A DNA stretch of 15,936 bases from Chthoniobacterales bacterium (lineage in GTDB: Bacteria; Verrucomicrobiota; Verrucomicrobiia; Chthoniobacterales; UBA10450): contig JACCTI010000171.1 in NCBI GenBank assembly GCA_013812515.1, positions 1 through 15,936 of the forward strand, read 5' to 3'. Below, piece after piece: positions 1 through 5,398 of the stretch (position 1 is its first letter; each line of letters opens with the position of its first letter). The position numbers were made by a program, and so were the translations under genes. The notes under the pieces are model-generated. The model saw nothing but the letters and a program-made list of their open reading frames with translations, searched no databases and was not told the origin of the DNA.

Positions 1-48
1 CTCATCGCGGCGGCCAAATGCGAGACGGATCTTGTTGATCAACTTCAC
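1..48 (-). CDS. Possible 5' end of a minus-strand gene running off the window
   Basis: Downstream of the TonB receptor on the same strand, an open frame starts at a GTG (48-46) and reads VKLINKIRLAFGRRDE to the edge. There is no convincing ribosome binding site and only 16 codons are visible, so this is a weak call. A nearby ATG at 53-51 is followed after one codon by a stop in its own frame and cannot be the start. If real, the gene would be the next member of the receptor operon, about 40 bases after the receptor stop. Confidence 0.2.
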   Translation of the reverse strand, partial: MKLINKIRLAFGRRDE

Positions 49-89
49 TTCATGGAGGAGCGGAACTCGTTACCTTTGGGACCTTCGGT

Positions 90-2204
90 TTAGAAAGTTG
101 CGCGCACTCCAAGCAGCGCACCGCGGCCGGCAAGCGGCGCGATGTCTTTCACGAAAGAGGTGTGCAGCCTCGCTTCCTCGTCCGTCAGATTTGTGCCTTT
201 GACGTAGACATCGAATTCGACAGGACCAGCTTTCACCCGGTAGCTCGCGCTGGCGCTCAGCAGGAAATAACTGTTCGTCGACAGCTCGAACTCTGCGGTG
301 CGATCCTGCTGATGGACGTATTGCCCCTCGATCCGCGCCCCAAAACGGTCGCTCCATTCATAGACCAGCGCTGCGCTGGTTCGGAATGGCGTGATCCGCG
401 GCAGCGAGCGATCCGTCTGGCGGTCTTGCGCATAAACGTAGTCGGCCTTGGTGTCGAGGTGCAGCCTATGCTGACTGCCTGCCCGGCCGCTCATGACAAC
501 ATCTTTCGCATCTTTCCCGCTGCTCGCTGCTTCGCCGGCGTATGGCTCAAGCAGGTGGAAGGTCGCTTCAATTTCACCGCCGATGAAATCCGCATTCGTC
601 CCGCGAAAGACGAAGACGGGCAGCTCGTCCTCGGGTTCCGGAACAAACTCACCGGTCGGCGCGAGGTTGATGAAGTTTTCAAAGCGATTGTAAAAGAGGC
701 TGATCGCTCCCGTGATTCGCCCCGTTTTTTTGCGCAAAGAAAGATCAACGCCGACCGATTCTTCGAGATCGAGATCTGGATCGCCGATCTCAAAGGCGTT
801 TGTCGCGATGTGTGGGCCGTCGGCGAAGAGCTCTGTATAAGTAGGGGGACGCTGCGTGTAGGCGAGCGAAAGCGCGACGCTGTACTGCTCGTTCAAATCG
901 TAAGCGATACCGCCTGATCCACTGAAGGCATCGAACTCGCGCGTGAGGCCTGGGCCGAAGTCGGGATTCGTTTCTGTCTCGGCGCTCTGGTGATCATAGC
1001 GGCCGCCGAATTGCAAGCGCACCACGCCGAGCGCAATTTCCTCGAAGAGGAATCCGGAATTGGTGTCCGTGCGCACCGGAGGAAGAAACGCTTCCTCGCC
1101 CAAGGCGAAAAAGTCTGTCCGTTGTGTCTGAAAACCGAAGACGCCTTCGAAAACTCCAACCTTCTTGTGCGCGACCTCGATCCGGCCATCGTAGCCTTCG
1201 ATCGTGAACACGGTCCCGACGTCCGGTCCTTCGAACTCGGTATGGGTGTAATCCGAGTAGCCGAACTTGTAGGTAATCGACTTGATCGGCGCGAACGGTT
1301 TGTAGAACGCGCCGCGCGCATCCCAGCGGCGTTGTTCGAGATCAATCGTTACCTCCTTTTCCGCGACGGTGCCGTAGCGCGAGTCGATCCCGGAATAAGC
1401 GACGCCAAAGTAGCCGCCTTCCCAGATATACGAAGCGCCGGCCGCCCCGCCTTTGCTTTCCGTGAAACTATTCAGCAACAAATCTTTCTCTTCTTCTTCG
1501 CCAAAAGGGAGCGGCTCCAGCCGGCGCAAGCGCTCCGAGCGCGCGAAGCCAGGAATCTCGACGTCCTGCGTGTCGCGAATGGACCCGTCGAGGTGAATGA
1601 CGATCGGGCCAAGCCCGAAATCGACCAGGCCCGCGCCGGAACGCTGCTCGTCCGCGGTGCCGTAGCGTCCTTCCACTTTGCCCTCGATTGGACGCGAAAG
1701 ACGCTCGCTGGGCACGCGATTATCGATCACGTTCACCACTCCACCCACCGTGTTCGGTCCATAAAGGAGCGTCGCGGGACCGCGCACGATCTCGACCGTC
1801 TCAATTGTGAGCGGCTCGATTGTCACGGCGTGATCCGGGCTGACGTTCGCCACATCGACCGTGTTCAAGCCGTCCTGCAAAACGCGGATACGATCGTCGC
1901 CCAAACCGCGAATGACCGGCCGGCTCGCGCCTGGCCCGAAGTAAGTCGAACTGACGCCGGGCTCGCGGTTGAGCGTTTCCCCCAGAGTCGGCTCAAGTCG
2001 CAACTTGAGATTGTCACCGGTGAGAATGGTGACGGATTGAGTTTGCTCGGACAGTTCGCCGCCGAGCGCTGTGCTGCGGACGACAACGCGCTCATGTTCG
2101 GTCGATTCTGCCGGAGTGACTCCTGGGGCCGGCGAGGCAACGTCCTGCGCGTTGGACGTGGTGAGCGTGAGCGCGAGTGAGATCTGAAAAAGAAATTTTT
2201 TCAT
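90..2204 (-). CDS. TonB-dependent outer-membrane receptor, zinc-uptake (ZnuD-like) type
   Basis: A 704-residue outer-membrane beta-barrel receptor that would import a bound metal or metal complex using TonB energy. The start is set at the ATG at 2204-2202: it has an AGGAG eight bases upstream and opens a signal peptide (MKKFLFQISLALTLTTSNAQ). An earlier in-frame start at 2252 would put 16 residues before the signal. The plug domain covers roughly residues 45-165, with the typical RPVIRGLGDDRIRVLQDG and VEIVRGPATLLYGPNTVGGVVNVID blocks. The rest is barrel, ending in a terminal Phe (GVRATF) as expected for outer-membrane insertion. The segment YTELFADGPHIATNAFEIGDPDLDLEES is, from memory, characteristic of the ZnuD-like branch; zinc as substrate is inferred from this and from the His/Cys-rich upstream neighbour. 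Substrate is otherwise unproven; other metals or a siderophore are possible. Confidence 0.93.
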   Translation of the reverse strand: MKKFLFQISLALTLTTSNAQDVASPAPGVTPAESTEHERVVVRSTALGGELSEQTQSVTILTGDNLKLRLEPTLGETLNREPGVSSTYFGPGASRPVIRGLGDDRIRVLQDGLNTVDVANVSPDHAVTIEPLTIETVEIVRGPATLLYGPNTVGGVVNVIDNRVPSERLSRPIEGKVEGRYGTADEQRSGAGLVDFGLGPIVIHLDGSIRDTQDVEIPGFARSERLRRLEPLPFGEEEEKDLLLNSFTESKGGAAGASYIWEGGYFGVAYSGIDSRYGTVAEKEVTIDLEQRRWDARGAFYKPFAPIKSITYKFGYSDYTHTEFEGPDVGTVFTIEGYDGRIEVAHKKVGVFEGVFGFQTQRTDFFALGEEAFLPPVRTDTNSGFLFEEIALGVVRLQFGGRYDHQSAETETNPDFGPGLTREFDAFSGSGGIAYDLNEQYSVALSLAYTQRPPTYTELFADGPHIATNAFEIGDPDLDLEESVGVDLSLRKKTGRITGAISLFYNRFENFINLAPTGEFVPEPEDELPVFVFRGTNADFIGGEIEATFHLLEPYAGEAASSGKDAKDVVMSGRAGSQHRLHLDTKADYVYAQDRQTDRSLPRITPFRTSAALVYEWSDRFGARIEGQYVHQQDRTAEFELSTNSYFLLSASASYRVKAGPVEFDVYVKGTNLTDEEARLHTSFVKDIAPLAGRGALLGVRATF

Positions 2205-2212
2205 CCGAAATT

Positions 2213-2217
2213 CTCCT
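2213..2217 (-). promoter_or_regulatory. Ribosome binding site of the TonB receptor
   Basis: The minus strand reads AGGAG, eight bases before the ATG at 2204. This site decides the receptor start in favour of the MKKFLFQ methionine. Confidence 0.75.
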
Positions 2218-2254
2218 GGTTTTTCGAAATTGAGTGAAAGAGACGGGGGCACGA

Positions 2255-2275
2255 CGCTTCACCACAGGTGAAGCG
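2255..2275. repeat. Perfect 9-bp hairpin in the receptor leader
   Basis: CGCTTCACC and GGTGAAGCG form a perfect 9-bp stem with a 3-base loop, in the 145-bp gap between the small His/Cys gene and the receptor. No T-run follows on either strand, so it does not look like an intrinsic terminator. It may be an mRNA processing or stability stem, or an operator; the sequence alone does not decide. Confidence 0.5.
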
Positions 2276-2349
2276 CCTCAATTTGCGAGCGCGGAACAAC
2301 AGAGCGCGAGCCGATAGGAATCGGACGCGGGGGCAGCGTGGTTACGCGC

Positions 2350-2676
2350 CTAGGAGAGGGCGGGCGGGGCGTGCTCGAGCCGATAGAACTCGAGGGCGGG
2401 ATCGGCGGGCTGGATATGCTCGCTGCGAAAAGCCGCGATGCTCGGGAGAGACTGCGGCGCGCTAAACGCCGGTGCGCAATCGGAATGCTCCATGCTGCCC
2501 GACGACAGCAGCGTCGCGGCACATTCGTGGTTCGGTCTGTCTCCCGCGTTATGCAGCCATTTGTGCAACTGCGGCGCATCGGAGAGTCCGATGGCCAATG
2601 CAACCGCGCAGAAAAGCGTGGCCGCAATGAACGCGCGCCCCTTCTCGGAATGGCAGCGGAGCAGCCGGAGCGTCAC
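2350..2676 (-). CDS. Small membrane-anchored or exported His/Cys-rich protein, putative metal binding
   Basis: A 108-residue protein if started at the GTG at 2676; the frame stays open up to 2790. The chosen start gives a short basic N-terminus followed by a hydrophobic stretch (GRAFIAATLFCAVALAIGL, residues ~13-31), which looks like a signal peptide or membrane anchor. After it comes a cluster of metal-ligand residues: PQLHKWLHNAGDRPNHEC (His38, His42, His50, Cys52), then His64 and Cys67. There is no clear ribosome binding site, so the start is uncertain. Further upstream the frame runs into the inverted repeat at 2764-2828, which argues against the longer version. It lies 145 bp upstream of the zinc-type TonB receptor on the same strand, so the two are probably co-transcribed. 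I do not recognise a named family. A role in periplasmic metal capture or sensing is inference. Confidence 0.6.
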   Translation of the reverse strand: MTLRLLRCHSEKGRAFIAATLFCAVALAIGLSDAPQLHKWLHNAGDRPNHECAATLLSSGSMEHSDCAPAFSAPQSLPSIAAFRSEHIQPADPALEFYRLEHAPPALS

Positions 2677-2763
2677 GAGCGGGAGTTTGCGATAGCTTCG
2701 AGCATTCGGCAAACGGGCATTTGCACCCCGCGCCTCGATTCCCCACAAGACCGCGATCCCGTG

Positions 2764-2828
2764 CACTTGCACTTTACCTTGCACCTGCACACGCTCTCGG
2801 ACGCAGAGTGCAAGTTAAAGTGTAAGTG
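2764..2828. repeat. Imperfect 21-bp inverted repeat built of GCAC/TGCA units
   Basis: The arms 2764-2784 and 2808-2828 are complementary at 19 of 21 positions, and the stem can extend inward through CTGC/GCAG. The sequence is rich in TTGCAC/GTGCAA units. It lies between the stop of queE and the small His/Cys gene. No T-run follows on the minus strand, so it is not a standard intrinsic terminator. It could be a REP-like repeat, a transcript-end stem, or a protein binding site. Confidence 0.65.
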
Positions 2829-2901
2829 CATGTGCAAGAACGACTCGCGGACGATGTACGCCAAACAAACAACGCCCGGCCAGCGTCCCTTACGAGCTCG
2901 C

Positions 2902-3570
2902 CTATGCCACGCCCCAGTAGTGGTGGTCCTGACGCGAAAGCGCCCAGTTCGGATTGGCTCGCACAAAATCGAGGCAGGTCCGCAGACTCACGGGATCTTC
3001 CCGTTTCTGGATCGAGAGCGGTTGCACGTAGCAATACATGAAGTCTGTCTGATCATCGGGATGCGCGGAGCGGAAATCTTCGATCGAGAAGCCGTTCAGG
3101 CCCGGCACCAATTTCACTTCGTTGCCGTAGGTCTGCATCCACTTCGCTGGATCGTGCGGCGAAATCGAGAGCCAGTCCACCGGCGGAATGACGCGCCGAT
3201 GTCCGCTCGAGGCGAGCGCAACCGAGAACCGTTTCACGCGCAAGGCTCGGATGAGCGGCATCAAATCATGGTCCGTCGGTTCGCCGCCGGTCACCCAAAC
3301 CCAACGATCGCGCGCGTTCTTCGGTGTGATCTCGTCCGCGCGCACGGCGATCTCTTCCTCCGTGGCGAACTCGTTCTTCCGGTAATCGGTGTCGCAATGG
3401 TCACAACCCACCGAACAACCCGCGAGGCGGACAAAGCACATCTGAAAGCCGCGCAAATGCCCTTCCCCCTGAATCGTCCAGAAAATCGGATTTGTGGTTA
3501 ATGGATAGCGCATCTCGAAGCACTCGTGCTCATGCTCGGGCTCGTTCTCGTCCACGATTTGAAAACGCAT
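2902..3570 (-). CDS. queE: 7-carboxy-7-deazaguanine synthase, radical SAM
   Basis: QueE converts 6-carboxytetrahydropterin into 7-carboxy-7-deazaguanine, the ring contraction on the path to queuosine and other 7-deazaguanines. At 222 residues it has normal family length. Visible features are the N-terminal substrate-contact segment FWTIQGEG (residues ~30-37) and the cluster motif Cys52-x3-Cys56-x2-Cys59 (CSVGCDHC) for the [4Fe-4S] centre. The radical SAM GGEP motif is at ~95-98, and the typical C-terminal NWALSRQDHHYWGV follows. The ATG at 3570 has no good ribosome binding site; the ATG at 3513 (MRYPLTTNPIFW) would give a more typical N-terminus, and the extra 19 residues are acidic and His-rich. 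No other queuosine gene is visible nearby. The gene is divergent from the hydrolase at 3738. Confidence 0.92.
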   Translation of the reverse strand: MRFQIVDENEPEHEHECFEMRYPLTTNPIFWTIQGEGHLRGFQMCFVRLAGCSVGCDHCDTDYRKNEFATEEEIAVRADEITPKNARDRWVWVTGGEPTDHDLMPLIRALRVKRFSVALASSGHRRVIPPVDWLSISPHDPAKWMQTYGNEVKLVPGLNGFSIEDFRSAHPDDQTDFMYCYVQPLSIQKREDPVSLRTCLDFVRANPNWALSRQDHHYWGVA

Positions 3571-3737
3571 TCAGCAGTCGAGGATTGAGGACAGTAAAGA
3601 GCGTATGCTTCACCGGCGCCGATCCTACGCCCGTCAGGAGACAGTGCGAATTTTTTCCCGCGCGATCCGAGAGAGCCACGTCCGATTCGATCGTGATGCA
3701 CATCGACATCACCGCTGGTTCGTGCGACGGAAAAAAG

Positions 3738-4562
3738 ATGAGGAAACACTCGCTCGCTCTCGCCGAGCTGATCCTTGCGCTCGGCCTGATTTCCACCAGC
3801 GCACCGCGCATGGCCGCCGCAACCTTTGCCGGAGTTCCAGTGTCTCCGGGTGCGACCGTGCTGGCCAATGTTCCCCTAAGCGACCTCGAACGCTCTTACG
3901 TGTCCGAAGGTGGGAACACGCCCCCGGCTCAGGCTGTCGCCGTGCTCGCCGTCCCGCCGGGGTTTGATCCCGCGAAGAGCTGGCCCGTGATCGTGGTGTT
4001 TTCGACGAGCGACTTCAAACATCAGAACCGGGATGATCTGGTGAATCTGTATCGCCCATCCGGACTCGAGCACGGCTGGGTCTTAATCGCTGGTGACGGG
4101 CCGGAGCCAGCGCGGCAGGACAGCTCCGGTTGGCGCGCCGGCATGACGCTCGCCGCCCTCGACGCGCTGCATCGCAGCTTTCCGGGATCGGACAAGTGGC
4201 CCATCGCTTGCGCCGGTTATTCCGGCGGAGCAAAGCGTGCCGGCTTGCTCGCGCCACTGCTCTCGCTCGCAGGCAATCGCGTCATCGGAATTTTTCTGAC
4301 CGGCCTGAACGAAGACATGTTGAGCGATGGTTATCGAAAGTACAAGCCGGGCGCGAATTTTTTGCGCACACCGATCTTCCTAAGCACCGGCGCGAGCGAC
4401 AAAATCGCGCAGCCTCAGCAGCAGAACGAGGTGAGGATTTCCATGCGAAGAACAGGGTTCGCGCGCATCCGGCATGAGAGCTTTCAGTACGGGCACGTCG
4501 TGAAGCGCTCGCATATCGCGGAAGCGCTCCGGTGGTTCCGGCAAGAGCAAGGCGGCGGGTAG
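3738..4562 (+). CDS. Secreted alpha/beta-hydrolase-fold protein
   Basis: A 274-residue protein of the alpha/beta-hydrolase type, probably an esterase or related exported hydrolase; substrate unknown. The start at 3738 (MRKHSLALAELILALGLIST...) gives a clear signal peptide with cleavage near residue 28. The open frame extends upstream to 3492, but that part lies over queE and its promoter region and does not look like protein. The core shows a strand WPVIVVFST (~82-90), the nucleophile elbow AGYSGG with Ser162, a candidate acid Asp221 in FLSTGASDKIAQP, and candidate His253 or His259 in YGHVVKRSHI near the C-terminus. This order (Ser, Asp, His) matches the fold, but overall identity to a named family is not obvious to me. 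It stands alone on the plus strand and is divergent from queE. Confidence 0.75.
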   Translation: MRKHSLALAELILALGLISTSAPRMAAATFAGVPVSPGATVLANVPLSDLERSYVSEGGNTPPAQAVAVLAVPPGFDPAKSWPVIVVFSTSDFKHQNRDDLVNLYRPSGLEHGWVLIAGDGPEPARQDSSGWRAGMTLAALDALHRSFPGSDKWPIACAGYSGGAKRAGLLAPLLSLAGNRVIGIFLTGLNEDMLSDGYRKYKPGANFLRTPIFLSTGASDKIAQPQQQNEVRISMRRTGFARIRHESFQYGHVVKRSHIAEALRWFRQEQGGG

Positions 4563-4601
4563 CGGCCAGAACGGGCGTTCGCATCGGGGGGTGCTCCCGC
4601 A

Positions 4602-4714
4602 TGTAGCCACGGCGCTGCGTTCGGCGTAACCACGAGGAAACATCTCTGTGTAGCCACGACGTTGCGTCGCCGTGTTGGAGGTCCTGGACGACTGGACGCA
4701 GCCGGGCGGCTACA
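4602..4714. repeat. Cluster of three TGTAGCC repeats (two direct, one inverted)
   Basis: Two copies on the plus strand begin TGTAGCCACG and continue through a TGCGT core (4602-4634 and 4648-4677). A third copy lies on the minus strand (4714 back to about 4678), starting TGTAGCCGCC and containing CTGCGTC. Each unit is partly self-complementary around the GCTGCG/GTTGCG centre. The style matches short palindromic intergenic repeats that I associate with Verrucomicrobiota genomes. No protein is encoded here. Confidence 0.65.
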
Positions 4715-4752
4715 GCCACCTTCCATGCAGCAGTCGCACTGACGCGTTTTGA

Positions 4753-4837
4753 TTGTAGAGGCCTTTGTGTCAAACGCCTGGCGCGCGGGTGTGGTTCACG
4801 CCTTTGGCTCCGGTGCTTGACACAAGCACCGCTACAA
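4753..4837. repeat. Pair of inverted TTGTAG hairpin repeats with co-varying stems
   Basis: Arms 4753-4773 and 4817-4837 match in inverted orientation at 17 of 21 positions. Each arm, extended by a few bases, is itself a hairpin around a conserved GTGTC loop. One stem is GGCCTTT with AAACGCC (one mismatch), the other GGTGCTT with AAGCACC (perfect). The differences between the copies are mostly compensated across the stem, so structure rather than sequence is kept. The 43-bp spacer shows no gene. This looks like a REP-type inverted doublet. Confidence 0.7.
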
Positions 4838-4851
4838 CGGTGGCGCCCCGT

Positions 4852-4989
4852 TTTTTCAAGATGTGCGGCGATTTAGGACTGCACTCCGTGAAGCTGGAGC
4901 TGCCGGCTGCGACGACGCAGGAAGAATTGCCAGCACGCGTGGAGGAACTGAATCGCGATGCCGCCAGGCACGGTCTTATCGTGCAGTAG
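4852..4989 (+). pseudogene. folD: folD remnant (methylenetetrahydrofolate dehydrogenase/cyclohydrolase fragment)
   Basis: The frame reads FFKMCGDLGLHSVKLELPAATTQEELPARVEELNRDAARHGLIVQ and then stops. This resembles the N-terminal region of FolD (about residues 50-98: KxKACEEVGI, LPExTTQxELLxLIxxLNxDxxxHGILVQ). The match breaks off just before the invariant LPLP that follows in intact FolD. The upstream part of the same frame (from 4765) is encoded by the hairpin repeat and does not look like FolD. About 46 of roughly 290 residues remain, and the NADP-binding half is absent, so this cannot be a working enzyme. It is flanked by hairpins on both sides. A small recruited ORF is the alternative, but there is no good ribosome binding site. 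Confidence 0.6.
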
Positions 4990-5002
4990 CGTAGCCGGCG
5001 CG

Positions 5003-5032
5003 CTAACGAAGGGCACCGCGCGCCTTCGTTAG
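5003..5032. repeat. Perfect 10-bp hairpin downstream of the folD remnant
   Basis: CTAACGAAGG (5003-5012) pairs perfectly with CCTTCGTTAG (5023-5032) across a GC-rich 10-base loop. It begins 13 bases after the remnant's stop codon and ends 36 bases before the TMEM14-like gene. No T-run follows, so a rho-independent terminator is not supported. It may be another repeat-family member. Together with 4602-4837 it accounts for most structure in the otherwise gene-free stretch 4563-5068. Confidence 0.6.
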
Positions 5033-5068
5033 ACAGTGGCGCACAGTTGGCGTACCGATGCGGCACGT

Positions 5069-5389
5069 ATGCTCGGGCCAGCTAAGATTTACTTCATTGT
5101 CTTCGGACTACTCACAATCCTAGGCGGCATCATGGGGTACGTCAGCAAGGGCAGCTTGCCTTCCATCATCGCCGGCTCGATTTCGGGACTCGCCCTGCTC
5201 GCCGCCGCTTTCCTCCTGCCGAACAATGTCGTCGCCGGCCTCGTGCTTGCGGCGCTCGTCTCCGTGTTGCTCGCGGGCCGTTTCGTCCCCGCATTTATCA
5301 AGACCGGCGCGATCATGCCGGCGGGCATGATGTCAGTTCTGAGCGTGATCGGCGCCATCATGGCGATCGTCGCCTGGATGAAAAGATAA
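5069..5389 (+). CDS. TMEM14-like small integral membrane protein
   Basis: A 106-residue protein made almost wholly of hydrophobic segments, about four helices: residues ~5-24, ~31-49, ~54-72 and ~81-103. Short Gly-rich turns occur (GGIMGYVSKGSLPSIIAGSISG). Layout and motif fit the TMEM14 superfamily, known from mitochondrial proteins and from uncharacterised bacterial and cyanobacterial members. The molecular role in bacteria is not established. The ATG at 5069 is preferred because it directly precedes the first helix; the frame is open from 5036, but the extra 11 residues are polar. No clear ribosome binding site is seen. The next gene starts 9 bases after the stop, so the two are likely co-transcribed. 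Confidence 0.75.
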   Translation: MLGPAKIYFIVFGLLTILGGIMGYVSKGSLPSIIAGSISGLALLAAAFLLPNNVVAGLVLAALVSVLLAGRFVPAFIKTGAIMPAGMMSVLSVIGAIMAIVAWMKR

Positions 5390-5398
5390 CCGCACCGC

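Noticed and set aside
990..2180. 396-codon open frame on the plus strand
   Set aside because: Fully antisense to the TonB receptor, whose signal peptide, plug motifs and terminal Phe are clear.
2764..2828. Intrinsic terminator for queE
   Set aside because: The stem is long enough, but no T-run follows on the minus strand.
2338..3501. 387-codon open frame on the plus strand
   Set aside because: It lies opposite queE and the small His/Cys gene, has no recognisable motif, and its composition is that of a GC-rich antisense frame.
3492..3737. N-terminal extension of the alpha/beta hydrolase
   Set aside because: It overlaps the start of queE on the other strand and would place 82 Arg/Ser-rich residues before a good signal peptide.
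4602..4837. CRISPR array
   Set aside because: The repeats are degenerate, in both orientations and irregularly spaced, with no uniform spacers and no cas gene.
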